Shown here in pieces: positions 25,287 to 38,611 of a DNA stretch of 64,000 nt. The notes below the pieces were generated by a model, which did not search any database, was not told the DNA's origin, and saw nothing but the letters and a program-made list of their open reading frames with translations. Source of the DNA: Amia ocellicauda (Eukaryota; Chordata; Actinopteri; Amiiformes; Amiidae). The stretch spans positions 59,503,350-59,567,349 of the forward strand of contig NC_089851.1 of assembly GCF_036373705.1 (NCBI RefSeq). The letters are read 5' to 3'. The stretch's first letter is position 1; each line of letters opens with the position of its first letter. A program made the position numbers and the translations under genes.

Positions 25287-25595
25287 AAGTTAACGGACAG
25301 TGTCGCAGTTTCTGCTGGGCAAGCGCGTAACTGATTGGGGCAGACCGGGAGACCTACGCTTACTGACTGATAGCATGGACTGTAGCGCTGAAGTGTCTTT
25401 CCAGAACGGTAACCGTATCCCCAGTGAGACAGCACTGAGAGCATGGTTCAGCAGGCCTGCAAACAACTGAAAAGAATGCCTCTCCTTTGGTGCAGCTCAG
25501 GTGTACAGGTTCAACAAAGGTCTCCATAACAAGCCGGTAAACCACATTTCGTCCTCCTCCTCCTCAACAACACACTACATGTCCTCCTCCTCCTC

Positions 25596-25630
<35 letters not shown>

Positions 25631-25817
25631 CGACGAACTTGTAAAAACACATTTTCTTTAAAGAAAACAAAACACACAGATGGCAGTCTGACTTCCAATC
25701 ACCTACACAGCCAACAGTATCTGAGGTTGAAAGACCTCCCTGGTGCAGAGGAGCCCAGAAGCCAAACATCGAGATAGAACAAACGAACGCTTCAGAGAAT
25801 GCAAAGCGGGGCCAAGC

Positions 25818-25889
25818 GGGCTCGTCCGGGAGTTGAACCCGGGACCTCTCGCACCCGAAGCGAGAATCATACCCCTAGACCAACGAGCC
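25818..25889 (-). tRNA. tRNA-Pro(CGG), A class
   Basis: Anticodon CGG at 25855-25857; trailer carries a 'gagatag' variant shared with 26971 and 32745. Confidence 0.92.
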
Positions 25890-26367
25890 AAGTTAACGGA
25901 CGGTGTCGCAGTTTATGCTGGGCAAGCACGTAACTGCTTGGGGCAGACCGGGAGACCTACGCTCACTGACTGATAGCATGGACTGTAGCGCTGAAGTGTC
26001 TTTCCAGAACGGTAACCGTATCCCCAGTGAGACAGCACTGAGAGCATGGTTCAGCAGGCCCGCAAACAACTGAAAAGAATGCCTCTCCTTTGGTGCAGCT
26101 CAGGAGTACACGTTCAGCAAAGGTCTCCATAACAAGCCGGCAAACCACATTTCGTGCTCCTCCTCCTCCTCAACAACAACAACGAACTTGTAAAATACAC
26201 ATTTTCTTTAAAGAAAACAAAACACACAGATGACAGTCTGATTTCCCATCAGCTATACAGGCAACAGTATCTGAGGTCGATAGCTCTCCCTTGTGCAGAG
26301 GAGCCCAGAAGCCAGCCTTCAAGAGCAAATGAACGAACACTTCGGTGACTGCAAAGTGGGGCCAAGT

Positions 26368-26439
26368 GGGCTCGTCCTGGAGTTGAACCCAGGGCCTCTC
26401 ACACCCTCAGCAAGAATCATACCCCTAGACCAACGAGCC
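26368..26439 (-). pseudogene. tRNA-Pro-like, B class
   Basis: G33 at 26408. Confidence 0.82.
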
Positions 26440-26748
26440 AAGTTAACGGACAGTGTCGCAGTTTCTGCTGGGCAAGCGCGTAACTGATTGGGGCAGACCG
26501 GGAGACCTACGCTTACTGACTGATAGCATGGACTGTAGCGCTGACAAGTCTTTCCAGAACGGTAACCGTATCCCCAGTGAGACAGCACTGAGAGCATGGT
26601 TCAGCAGGCCTGCAAACAACTGAAAAGAATGCCTCTCCTTTGGTGCAGCTCAGGTGTACAGGTTCAACAAAGGTCTCCATAACAAGCCGGTAAACCACAT
26701 TTCGTCCTCCTCCTCCTCAACAACACACTACATGTCCTCCTCCTCCTC

Positions 26749-26783
<35 letters not shown>

Positions 26784-26970
26784 CGACGAACTTGTAAAAA
26801 CACATTTTCTTTAAAGAAAACAAAACACACAGATCGCAGTCTGACTTCCAATCACCTACACAGCCAACAGTATCTGAGGTTGAAAGACCTCCCTGGTGCA
26901 GAGGAGCCCAGAAGCCAAACATCGAGATAGAACAAACGAACGCTTCAGAGAATGCAAAGCGGGGCCAAGC

Positions 26971-27042
26971 GGGCTCGTCCGGGAGTTGAACCCGGGACCT
27001 CTCGCACCCGAAGCGAGAATCATACCCCTAGACCAACGAGCC
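26971..27042 (-). tRNA. tRNA-Pro(CGG), A class
   Basis: Anticodon CGG at 27008-27010; same trailer variant as 25818. Confidence 0.92.
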
Positions 27043-27520
27043 AAGTTAACGGACGGTGTCGCAGTTTATGCTGGGCAAGCACGTAACTGCTTGGGGCAGA
27101 CCGGGAGACCTACGCTCACTGACTGATAGCATGGACTGTAGCGCTGAAGTGTCTTTCCAGAACGGTAACCGTATCCCCAGTGAGACAGCACTGAGAGCAT
27201 GGTTCAGCAGGCCCGCAAACAACTGAAAAGAATGCCTCTCCTTTGGTGCAGCTCAGGAGTACACGTTCAGCAAAGGTCTCCATAACAAGCCGGCAAACCA
27301 CATTTCGTGCTCCTCCTCCTCCTCAACAACAACAACGAACTTGTAAAATACACATTTTCTTTAAAGAAAACAAAACACACAGATGACAGTCTGATTTCCC
27401 ATCAGCTATACAGGCAACAGTATCTAAGGTCGATAGCTCTCCCTTGTGCAGAGGAGCCCAGAAGCCAGCCTTCAAGAGCAAATGAACGAACACTTCGGTG
27501 ACTGCAAAGTGGGGCCAAGT

Positions 27521-27592
27521 GGGCTCGTCCTGGAGTTGAACCCAGGGCCTCTCACACCCTCAGCAAGAATCATACCCCTAGACCAACGAGCC
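27521..27592 (-). pseudogene. tRNA-Pro-like, B class
   Basis: G33 at 27561. Confidence 0.82.
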
Positions 27593-28105
27593 AAGTTAAC
27601 GGACAGTGTCGCAGTTTCTGCTGGGCAAGCGCGTAACTGATTGGGGCAGACCGGGAGACCTACGCTTACTGACTGATAGCATGGACTGTAGCGCTGACGA
27701 GTCTTTCCAGAACGGTAACCGTATCCCCAGTGAGACAGCACTGAGAGCATGGTTCAGCAGGCCTGCAAACAACTGAAAAGAATGCCTCTCCTTTGGTGCA
27801 GCTCAGGTGTACAGGTTCAACAAAGGTCTCCATAACAAGCCGGTAAACCACATTTCGTCCTCCTCCTCCTCAACAACACACTACATGTCCTCCTCCTCCT
27901 CAACAACAACAACAACAACAACGAACTTGTAAAAACACATTTTCTTTAAAGAAAACAAAACACACAGATGGCAGTCTGACTTCCCATCACCTACACAGCC
28001 AACAGTATCTGAGGTTGAAAGACCTCCCTGGTGCAGAGGAGCCCAGAAGCCAAACATCGAGAGAGAACAAACGAACGCTTCAGAGAATGCAAAGCGGGGC
28101 CAAGC

Positions 28106-28177
28106 GGGCTCGTCCGGGAGTTGAACCCGGGACCTCTCGCACCCGAAGCGAGAATCATACCCCTAGACCAACGAGCC
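28106..28177 (-). tRNA. tRNA-Pro(CGG), A class
   Basis: Anticodon CGG at 28143-28145; first of three units sharing 'gtgtcacag' upstream (also 29250 and 30403). Confidence 0.92.
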
Positions 28178-28655
28178 AAGTTAACGGACGGTGTCACAGT
28201 TTATGCTGGGCAAGCACGTAACTGCTTGGGGCAGACCGGGAGACCTACGCTCACTGACTGATAGCATGGACTGTAGCGCTGAAGTGTCTTTCCAGAACGG
28301 TAACCGTATCCCCAGTGAGACAGCACTGAGAGCATGGTTCAGCAGGCCCGCAAACAACTGAAAAGAATGCCTCTCCTTTGGTGCAGCTCAGGAGTACACG
28401 TTCAGCAAAGGTCTTCATAACAAGCCGGCAAACCACATTTCGTGCTCCTCCTCCTCCTCAACAACAACAACGAACTTGTAAAATACACATTTTCTTTAAA
28501 GAAAACAAAACACACAGATGACAGTCTGATTTCCCATCAGCTATACAGGCAACAGTATCTGAGGTCGATAGCTCTCCCTTGTGCAGAGGAGCCCAGAAGC
28601 CAGCCTTCAAGAGCAAATGAACGAACACTTCGGTGACTGCAAAGTGGGGCCAAGT

Positions 28656-28727
28656 GGGCTCGTCCTGGAGTTGAACCCAGGGCCTCTCACACCCTCAGCA
28701 AGAATCATACCCCTAGACCAACGAGCC
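28656..28727 (-). pseudogene. tRNA-Pro-like, B class
   Basis: G33 at 28696. Confidence 0.82.
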
Positions 28728-29249
28728 AAGTTAACGGACAGTGTCGCAGTTTCTGCTGGGCAAGCGCGTAACTGATTGGGGCAGACCGGGAGACCTACGC
28801 TTACTGACTGATAGCATGGACTGTAGCGCTGACGAGTCTTTCCAGAACGGTAACCGTATCCCCAGTGAGACAGCACTGAGAGCATGGTTCAGCAGGCCTG
28901 CAAACAACTGAAAAGAATGCCTCTCCTTTGGTGCAGCTCAGGTGTACAGGTTCAACAAAGGTCTCCATAACAAGCCGGTAAACCACATTTCGTCCTCCTC
29001 CTCCTCAACAACACACTACATGTCCTCCTCCTCCTCAACAACAACAACAACAACAACAACAACAACGAACTTGTAAAAACACATTTTCTTTAAAGAAAAC
29101 AAAACACACAGATGGCAGTCAGACTTCCCATCACCTACACAGCCAACAGTATCTGAGGTTGAAAGACCTCCCTGGTGCAGAGGAGCCCAGAAGCCAAACA
29201 TCGAGAGAGAACAAACGAACGCTTCAGAGAATGCAAAGCGGGGCCAAGC

Positions 29250-29321
29250 GGGCTCGTCCGGGAGTTGAACCCGGGACCTCTCGCACCCGAAGCGAGAATC
29301 ATACCCCTAGACCAACGAGCC
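29250..29321 (-). tRNA. tRNA-Pro(CGG), A class
   Basis: Anticodon CGG at 29287-29289; second of that trio. Confidence 0.92.
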
Positions 29322-29799
29322 AAGTTAACGGACGGTGTCACAGTTTATGCTGGGCAAGCACGTAACTGCTTGGGGCAGACCGGGAGACCTACGCTCACTG
29401 ACTGATAGCATGGACTGTAGCGCTGAAGTGTCTTTCCAGAACGGTAACCGTATCCCCAGTGAGACAGCACTGAGAGCATGGTTCAGCAGGCCCGCAAACA
29501 ACTGAAAAGAATGCCTCTCCTTTGGTGCAGCTCAGGAGTACACGTTCAGCAAAGGTCTTCATAACAAGCCGGCAAACCACATTTCGTGCTCCTCCTCCTC
29601 CTCAACAACAACAACGAACTTGTAAAATACACATTTTCTTTAAAGAAAACAAAACACACAGATGACAGTCTGATTTCCCATCAGCTATACAGGCAACAGT
29701 ATCTGAGGTCGATAGCCCTCCCTTGTGCAGAGGAGCCCAGAAGCCAGCCTTCAAGAGCAAATGAACGAACACTTCGGTGACTGCAAAGTGGGGCCAAGT

Positions 29800-29871
29800 G
29801 GGCTCGTCCTGGAGTTGAACCCAGGGCCTCTCACACCCTCAGCAAGAGTCATACCCCTAGACCAACGAGCC
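29800..29871 (-). pseudogene. tRNA-Pro-like, B class
   Basis: G33 at 29840; a private base change at the D-arm/anticodon-arm junction. Confidence 0.82.
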
Positions 29872-30180
29872 AAGTTAACGGACAGTGTCGCAGTTTCTGC
29901 TGGGCAAGCGCGTAACTGATTGGGGCAGACCGGGAGACCTACGCTTACTGACTGATAGCATGGACTGTAGCGCTGACGAGTCTTTCCAGAACGGTAACCG
30001 TATCCCCAGTGAGACAGCACTGAGAGCATGGTTCAGCAGGCCTGCAAACAACTGAAAAGAATGCCTCTCCTTTGGTGCAGCTCAGGTGTACAGGTTCAAC
30101 AAAGGTCTCCATAACAAGCCGGTAAACCACATTTCGTCCTCCTCCTCCTCAACAACACACTACATGTCCTCCTCCTCCTC

Positions 30181-30218
<38 letters not shown>

Positions 30219-30402
30219 CGAACTTGTAAAAACACATTTTCTTTAAAGAAAACAAAACACACAGATGGCAGTCTGACTTCCCATCACCTACACAGCCAAC
30301 AGTATCTGAGGTTGAAAGACCTCCCTGGTGCAGAGGAGCCCAGAAGCCAAACATCGAGAGAGAACAAACGAACGCTTCAGAGAATGCAAAGCGGGGCCAA
30401 GC

Positions 30403-30474
30403 GGGCTCGTCCGGGAGTTGAACCCGGGACCTCTCGCACCCGAAGCGAGAATCATACCCCTAGACCAACGAGCC
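30403..30474 (-). tRNA. tRNA-Pro(CGG), A class
   Basis: Anticodon CGG at 30440-30442; third of that trio. Confidence 0.92.
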
Positions 30475-30952
30475 AAGTTAACGGACGGTGTCACAGTTTA
30501 TGCTGGGCAAGCACATAACTGCTTGGGGCAGACCGGGAGACCTACGCTCACTGACTGATAGCATGGACTGTAGCGCTGAAGTGTCTTTCCAGAACGGTAA
30601 CCGTATCCCCAGTGAGACAGCACTGAGAGCATGGTTCAGCAGGCCCGCAAACAACTGAAAAGAATGCCTCTCCTTTGGTGCAGCTCAGGAGTACACGTTC
30701 AGCAAAGGTCTTCATAACAAGCCGGCAAACCACATTTCGTGCTCCTCCTCCTCCTCAACAACAACAACGAACTTGTAAAATACACATTTTCTTTAAAGAA
30801 AACAAAACACACAGATGACAGTCTGATTTCCCATCAGCTATACAGGCAACAGTATCTGAGGTCGATAGCTCTCCCTTGTGCAGAGGAGCCCAGAAGTCAG
30901 CCTTCAAGAGCAAATGAACGAACACTTCGGTGACTGCAAAGTGGGGCCAAGT

Positions 30953-31024
30953 GGGCTCGTCCTGGAGTTGAACCCAGGGCCTCTCACACCCTCAGCAAGA
31001 ATCATACCCCTAGACCAACGAGCC
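30953..31024 (-). pseudogene. tRNA-Pro-like, B class
   Basis: G33 at 30993. Confidence 0.82.
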
Positions 31025-31332
31025 AAGTTAACGGACAGTGTCGCAGTTTCTGCTGGGCAAGCGCGTAACTGATTGGGGCAGACCGGGAGACCTACGCTTA
31101 CTGACTGATAGCATGGACTGTAGCGCTGACGAGTCTTTCCAGAACGGTAACCGTATCCCCAGTGAGACAGCACTGAGAGCATGGTTCAGCAGGCCTGCAA
31201 ACAACTGAAAAGAATGCCTCTCCTTTGGTGCAGCTCAGGTGTACAGGTTCAACAAAGGTCTCCATAACAAGCCGGTAAACCACATTTCGTCCTCCTCCTC
31301 CTCAACAACACACTACATGTCCTCCTCCTCCT

Positions 31333-31333
31333 C

Positions 31334-31404
<71 letters not shown>

Positions 31405-31405
31405 C
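31333..31405. repeat. (CAA)n microsatellite, about 24 units
   Basis: One of the two longest tracts of this spacer microsatellite (the other is near 35,990-36,059). Most other units carry about 4-20 triplets. The tract explains all variation in the B-to-A step. Confidence 0.9.
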
Positions 31406-31591
31406 GACGAACTTGTAAAAACACATTTTCTTTAAAGAAAACAAAACACACAGATGGCAGTCTGACTTCCCATCACCTACACAGCCAACAGTATCTGAGG
31501 TTGAAAGACCTCCCTGGTGCAGAGGAGCCCAGAAGCCAAACATCGAGAGAGAACAAACGAACGCTTCAGAGAATGCAAAGCAGGGCCAAGC

Positions 31592-31663
31592 GGGCTCGTC
31601 CGGGAGTTGAACCCGGGACCTCTCGCACCCGAAGCGAGAATCATACCCCTAGACCAACGAGCC
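31592..31663 (-). tRNA. tRNA-Pro(CGG), A class
   Basis: Anticodon CGG at 31629-31631; downstream spacer holds one of the two longest (CAA)n tracts. Confidence 0.92.
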
Positions 31664-32141
31664 AAGTTAACGGACGGTGTCGCAGTTTATGCTGGGCAAG
31701 CACGTAACTGCTTGGGGCAGACCGGGAGACCTACGGTCACTGACTGATAGCATGGACTGTAGCGCTGAAGTGTCTTTCCAGAACGGTAACCGTATCCCCA
31801 GTGAGACAGCACTGAGAGCATGGTTCAGCAGGCCCGCAAACAACTGAAAAGAATGCCTCTCCTTTGGTGCAGCTCAGGAGTACACGTTCAGCAAAGGTCT
31901 CCATAACAAGCCGGCAAACCACATTTCGTGCTCCTCCTCCTCCTCAACAACAACAACGAACTTGTAAAATACACATTTTCTTTAAAGAAAACAAAACACA
32001 CAGATGACAGTCTGATTTCCCATCAGCTATACAGGCAACAGTATCTGAGGTCGATAGCTCTCCCTTGTGCAGAGGAGCCCAGAAGCCAGCCTTCAAGAGC
32101 AAATGAACGAACACTTCGGTGACTGCAAAGTGGGGCCAAGT

Positions 32142-32213
32142 GGGCTCGTCCTGGAGTTGAACCCAGGGCCTCTCACACCCTCAGCAAGAATCATACCCCT
32201 AGACCAACGAGCC
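32142..32213 (-). pseudogene. tRNA-Pro-like, B class
   Basis: G33 at 32182. Confidence 0.82.
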
Positions 32214-32522
32214 AAGTTAACGGACAGTGTCGCAGTTTCTGCTGGGCAAGCGCGTAACTGATTGGGGCAGACCGGGAGACCTACGCTTACTGACTGATAG
32301 CATGGACTGTAGCGCTGACGAGTCTTTCCAGAACGGTAACCGTATCCCCAGTGAGACAGCACTGAGAGCATGGTTCAGCAGGCCTGCAAACAACTGAAAA
32401 GAATGCCTCTCCTTTGGTGCAGCTCAGGTGTACAGGTTCAACAAAGGTCTCCATAACAAGCCGGTAAACCACATTTCGTCCTCCTCCTCCTCAACAACAC
32501 ACTACATGTCCTCCTCCTCCTC

Positions 32523-32557
<35 letters not shown>

Positions 32558-32744
32558 CGACGAACTTGTAAAAACACATTTTCTTTAAAGAAAACAAAAC
32601 ACACAGATGGCAGTCTGACTTCCAATCACCTACACAGCCAACAGTATCTGAGGTTGAAAGACCTCCCTGGTGCAGAGGAGCCCAGAAGCCAAACATCGAG
32701 ATAGAACAAACGAACGCTTCAGAGAATGCAAAGCGGGGCCAAGC

Positions 32745-32816
32745 GGGCTCGTCCGGGAGTTGAACCCGGGACCTCTCGCACCCGAAGCGAGAATCATACC
32801 CCTAGACCAACGAGCC
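32745..32816 (-). tRNA. tRNA-Pro(CGG), A class
   Basis: Anticodon CGG at 32782-32784; trailer variant as in 25818. Confidence 0.92.
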
Positions 32817-33294
32817 AAGTTAACGGACGGTGTCGCAGTTTATGCTGGGCAAGCACGTAACTGCTTGGGGCAGACCGGGAGACCTACGCTCACTGACTGA
32901 TAGCATGGACTGTAGCGCTGAAGTGTCTTTCCAGAACGGTAACCGTATCCCCAGTGAGACAGCACTGAGAGCATGGTTCAGCAGGCCCGCAAACAACTGA
33001 AAAGAATGCCTCTCCTTTGGTGCAGCTCAGGAGTACACGTTCAGCAAAGGTCTCCATAACAAGCCGGCAAACCACATTTCGTGCTCCTCCTCCTCCTCAA
33101 CAACAACAACGAACTTGTAAAATACACATTTTCTTTAAAGAAAACAAAACACACAGATGACAGTCTGATTTCCCATCAGCTATACAGGCAACAGTATCTA
33201 AGGTCGATAGCTCTCCCTTGTGCAGAGGAGCCCAGAAGCCAGCCTTCAAGAGCAAATGAACGAACACTTCGGTGACTGCAAAGTGGGGCCAAGT

Positions 33295-33366
33295 GGGCTC
33301 GTCCTGGAGTTGAACCCAGGGCCTCTCACACCCTCAGCAAGAATCATACCCCTAGACCAACGAGCC
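33295..33366 (-). pseudogene. tRNA-Pro-like, B class
   Basis: G33 at 33335. Confidence 0.82.
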
Positions 33367-33675
33367 AAGTTAACGGACAGTGTCGCAGTTTCTGCTGGGC
33401 AAGCGCGTAACTGATTGGGGCAGACCGGGAGACCTACGCTTACTGACTGATAGCATGGACTGTAGCGCTGACGAGTCTTTCCAGAACGGTAACCGTATCC
33501 CCAGTGAGACAGCACTGAGAGCATGGTTCAGCAGGCCTGCAAACAACTGAAAAGAATGCCTCTCCTTTGGTGCAGCTCAGGTGTACAGGTTCAACAAAGG
33601 TCTCCATAACAAGCCGGTAAACCACATTTCGTCCTCCTCCTCCTCAACAACACACTACATGTCCTCCTCCTCCTC

Positions 33676-33719
<44 letters not shown>

Positions 33720-33906
33720 CGACGAACTTGTAAAAACACATTTTCTTTAAAGAAAACAAAACACACAGATGGCAGTCTGACTTCCCATCACCTACACAGC
33801 CAACAGTATCTGAGGTTGAAAGACCTCCCTGGTGCAGAGGAGCCCAGAAGCCAAACATCGAGAGAGAACAAACGAACGCTTCAGAGAATGCAAAGCGGGG
33901 CCAAGC

Positions 33907-33978
33907 GGGCTCGTCCGGGAGTTGAACCCGGGACCTCTCGCACCCGAAGCGAGAATCATACCCCTAGACCAACGAGCC
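33907..33978 (-). tRNA. tRNA-Pro(CGG), A class
   Basis: Anticodon CGG at 33944-33946; stems paired. Confidence 0.92.
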
Positions 33979-34456
33979 AAGTTAACGGACGGTGTCGCAG
34001 TTTCTGCTGGGCAAGCACGTAACTGCTTGGGGCAGACCGGGAGACCTACGCTCACTGACTGATAGCATGGACTGTAGCGCTGAAGTGTCTTTCCAGAACG
34101 GTAACCGTATCCCCAGTGAGACAGCACTGAGAGCATGGTTCAGCAGGCCCGCAAACAACTGAAAAGAATGCCTCTCCTTTGGTGCAGCTCAGGAGTACAC
34201 GTTCAGCAAAGGTCTCCATAACAAGCCGGCAAACCACATTTCGTGCTCCTCCTCCTCCTCAACAACAACAACGAACTTGTAAAATACACATTTTCTTTAA
34301 AGAAAACAAAACACACAGATGACAGTCTGATTTCCCATCAGCTATACAGGCAACAGTATCTGAGGTCGATAGCTCTCCCTTGTGCAGAGGAGCCCAGAAG
34401 CCAGCCTTCAAGAGCAAATGAACGAACACTTCGGTGACTGCAAAGTGGGGCCAAGT

Positions 34457-34528
34457 GGGCTCGTCCTGGAGTTGAACCCAGGGCCTCTCACACCCTCAGC
34501 AAGAATCATACCCCTAGACCAACGAGCC
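34457..34528 (-). pseudogene. tRNA-Pro-like, B class
   Basis: G33 at 34497. Confidence 0.82.
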
Positions 34529-34837
34529 AAGTTAACGGACAGTGTCGCAGTTTCTGCTGGGCAAGCGCGTAACTGATTGGGGCAGACCGGGAGACCTACG
34601 CTTACTGACTGATAGCATGGACTGTAGCGCTGACGAGTCTTTCCAGAACGGTAACCGTATCCCCAGTGAGACAGCACTGAGAGCATGGTTCAGCAGGCCT
34701 GCAAACAACTGAAAAGAATGCCTCTCCTTTGGTGCAGCTCAGGTGTACAGGTTCAACAAAGGTCTCCATAACAAGCCGGTAAACCACATTTCGTCCTCCT
34801 CCTCCTCAACAACACACTACATGTCCTCCTCCTCCTC

Positions 34838-34869
<32 letters not shown>

Positions 34870-35056
34870 CGACGAACTTGTAAAAACACATTTTCTTTAA
34901 AGAAAACAAAACACACAGATGGCAGTCTGACTTCCCATCACCTACACAGCCAACAGTATCTGAGGTTGAAAGACCTCCCTGGTGCAGAGGAGCCCAGAAG
35001 CCAAACATCGAGAGAGAACAAACGAACGCTTCAGAGAATGCAAAGCGGGGCCAAGC

Positions 35057-35128
35057 GGGCTCGTCCGGGAGTTGAACCCGGGACCTCTCGCACCCGAAGC
35101 GAGAATCATACCCCTAGACCAACGAGCC
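35057..35128 (-). tRNA. tRNA-Pro(CGG), A class
   Basis: Anticodon CGG at 35094-35096; stems paired. Confidence 0.92.
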
Positions 35129-35606
35129 AAGTTAACGGACGGTGTCGCAGTTTCTGCTGGGCAAGCACGTAACTGCTTGGGGCAGACCGGGAGACCTACG
35201 CTCACTGACTGATAGCATGGACTGTAGCGCTGAAGTGTCTTTCCAGAACGGTAACCGTATCCCCAGTGAGACAGCACTGAGAGCATGGTTCAGCAGGCCC
35301 GCAAACAACTGAAAAGAATGCCTCTCCTTTGGTGCAGCTCAGGAGTACACGTTCAGCAAAGGTCTCCATAACAAGCCGGCAAACCACATTTCGTGCTCCT
35401 CCTCCTCCTCAACAACAACAACGAACTTGTAAAATACACATTTTCTTTAAAGAAAACAAAACACACAGATGACAGTCTGATTTCCCATCAGCTATACAGG
35501 CAACAGTATCTGAGGTCGATAGCTCTCCCTTGTGCAGAGGAGCCCAGAAGCCAGCCTTCAAGAGCAAATGAACGAACACTTCGGTGACTGCAAAGTGGGG
35601 CCAAGT

Positions 35607-35678
35607 GGGCTCGTCCTGGAGTTGAACCCAGGGCCTCTCACACCCTCAGCAAGAATCATACCCCTAGACCAACGAGCC
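35607..35678 (-). pseudogene. tRNA-Pro-like, B class
   Basis: G33 at 35647. Confidence 0.82.
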
Positions 35679-35987
35679 AAGTTAACGGACAGTGTCGCAG
35701 TTTCTGCTGGGCAAGCGCGTAACTGATTGGGGCAGACCGGGAGACCTACGCTTACTGACTGATAGCATGGACTGTAGCGCTGACGAGTCTTTCCAGAACG
35801 GTAACCGTATCCCCAGTGAGACAGCACTGAGAGCATGGTTCAGCAGGCCTGCAAACAACTGAAAAGAATGCCTCTCCTTTGGTGCAGCTCAGGTGTACAG
35901 GTTCAACAAAGGTCTCCATAACAAGCCGGTAAACCACATTTCGTCCTCCTCCTCCTCAACAACACACTACATGTCCTCCTCCTCCTC

Positions 35988-36058
<71 letters not shown>

Positions 36059-36245
36059 CGACGAACTTGTAAAAACACATTTTCTTTAAAGAAAACAAAA
36101 CACACAGATGGCAGTCTGACTTCCCATCACCTACACAGCCAACAGTATCTGAGGTTGAAAGACCTCCCTGGTGCAGAGGAGCCCAGAAGCCAAACATCGA
36201 GAGAGAACAAACGAACGCTTCAGAGAATGCAAAGCGGGGCCAAGC

Positions 36246-36317
36246 GGGCTCGTCCGTGAGTTGAACCCGGGACCTCTCGCACCCGAAGCGAGAATCATAC
36301 CCCTAGACCAACGAGCC
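36246..36317 (-). tRNA. tRNA-Pro(CGG), A class, T-stem mismatch
   Basis: Anticodon CGG at 36283-36285; one T-stem mismatch (52-62). Confidence 0.85.
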
Positions 36318-36795
36318 AAGTTAACGGACAGTGTCGCAGTTTCTGCTGGGCAAGCACGTAACTGCTTGGGGCAGACCGGGAGACCTACGCTCACTGACTG
36401 ATAGCATGGACTGTAGCGCTGAAGTGTCTTTCCAGAACGGTAACCGTATCCCCAGTGAGACAGCACTGAGAGCATGGTTCAGCAGGCCCGCAAACAACTG
36501 AAAAGAATGCCTCTCCTTTGGTGCAGCTCAGGAGTACACGTTCAGCAAAGGTCTCCATAACAAGCCGGCAAACCACATTTCGTGCTCCTCCTCCTCCTCA
36601 ACAACAACAACGAACTTGTAAAATACACATTTTCTTTAAAGAAAACAAAACACACAGATGACAGTCTGATTTCCCATCAGCTATACAGGCAACAGTATCT
36701 GAGGTCGATAGCTCTCCCTTGTGCAGAGGAGCCCAGAAGCCAGCCTTCAAGAGCAAATGAACGAACACTTCGGTGACTGCAAAGTGGGGCCAAGT

Positions 36796-36867
36796 GGGCT
36801 CGTCCTGGAGTTGAACCCAGGGCCTCTCACACCCTCAGCAAGAATCATACCCCTAGACCAACGAGCC
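36796..36867 (-). pseudogene. tRNA-Pro-like, B class
   Basis: G33 at 36836. Confidence 0.82.
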
Positions 36868-37392
36868 AAGTTAACGGACAGTGTCGCAGTTTCTGCTGGG
36901 CAAGCGCGTAACTGATTGGGGCAGACCGGGAGACCTACGCTTACTGACTGATAGCATGGACTGTAGCGCTGACGAGTCTTTCCAGAACGGTAACCGTATC
37001 CCCAGTGAGACAGCACTGAGAGCATGGTTCAGCAGGCCTGCAAACAACTGAAAAGAATGCCTCTCCTTTGGTGCAGCTCAGGTGTACAGGTTCAACAAAG
37101 GTCTCCATAACAAGCCGGTAAACCACATTTCGTCCTCCTCCTCCTCAACAACACACTACATGTCCTCCTCCTCCTCAACAACAACAACAACAACAACAAC
37201 AACGACGACGAACTTGTAAAAACACATTTTCTTTAAAGAAAACAAAACACACAGATGGCAGTCTGACTTCCCATCACCTACACAGCCAACAGTATCTGAG
37301 GTTGAAAGACCTCCCTGGTGCAGAGGAGCCCAGAAGCCAAACATCGAGAGAGAACAAACGAACGCTTCAGAGAATGCAAAGCGGGGCCAAGC

Positions 37393-37464
37393 GGGCTCGT
37401 CCGGGAGTTGAACCCGGGACCTCTCGCACCCGAAGCGAGAATCATACCCCTAGACCAACGAGCC
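37393..37464 (-). tRNA. tRNA-Pro(CGG), A class
   Basis: Anticodon CGG at 37430-37432; start of a block repeated 4,030 bp later. Confidence 0.92.
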
Positions 37465-37942
37465 AAGTTAACGGACAGTGTCGCAGTTTCTGCTGGGCAA
37501 GCACGTAACTGCTTGGGGCAGACCGGGAGACCTACGCTCACTGACTGATAGCATGGACTGTAGCGCTGAAGTGTCTTTCCAGAACGGTAACCGTATCCCC
37601 AGTGAGACAGCACTGAGAGCATGGTTCAGCAGGCCCGCAAACAACTGAAAAGAATGCCTCTCCTTTGGTGCAGCTCAGGAGTACACGTTCAGCAAAGGTC
37701 TCCATAACAAGCCGGCAAACCACATTTCGTGCTCCTCCTCCTCCTCAACAACAACAACGAACTTGTAAAATACACATTTTCTTTAAAGAAAACAAAACAC
37801 ACAGATGACAGTCTGATTTCCCATCAGCTATACAGGCAACAGTATCTGAGGTCAATAGCTCTCCCTTGTGCAGAGGAGCCCAGAAGCCAGCCTTCAAGAG
37901 CAAATGAACGAACACTTCGGTGACTGCAAAGTGGGGCCAAGT

Positions 37943-38014
37943 GGGCTCGTCCTGGAGTTGAACCCAGGGCCTCTCACACCCTCAGCAAGAATCATACCCC
38001 TAGACCAACGAGCC
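37943..38014 (-). pseudogene. tRNA-Pro-like, B class
   Basis: G33 at 37983; partner of 41973. Confidence 0.82.
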
Positions 38015-38539
38015 AAGTTAACGGACAGTGTCGCAGTTTCTGCTGGGCAAGCGCGTAACTGATTGGGGCAGACCGGGAGACCTACGCTTACTGACTGATA
38101 GCATGGACTGTAGCGCTGACGAGTCTTTCCAGAACGGTAACCGTATCCCCAGTGAGACAGCACTGAGAGCATGGTTCAGCAGGCCTGCAAACAACTGAAA
38201 AGAATGCCTCTCCTTTGGTGCAGCTCAGGTGTACAGGTTCAACAAAGGTCTCCATAACAAGCCGGTAAACCACATTTCGTCCTCCTCCTCCTCAACAACA
38301 CACTACATGTCCTCCTCCTCCTCAACAACAACAACAACAACAACAACAACAACGACGAACTTGTAAAAACACATTTTCTTTAAAGAAAACAAAAGACACA
38401 GATGGCAGTCTGACTTCCCATCACCTACACAGCCAACAGTATCTGAGGTTGAAAGACCTCCCTGGTGCAGAGGAGCCCAGAAGCCAAACATCGAGAGAGA
38501 ACAAACGAACGCTTCAGAGAATGCAAAGCGGGGCCAAGC

Positions 38540-38611
38540 GGGCTCGTCCGGGAGTTGAACCCGGGACCTCTCGCACCCGAAGCGAGAATCATACCCCTAG
38601 ACCAACGAGCC
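38540..38611 (-). tRNA. tRNA-Pro(CGG), A class
   Basis: Anticodon CGG at 38577-38579; followed by another A copy, not a B copy. Confidence 0.92.
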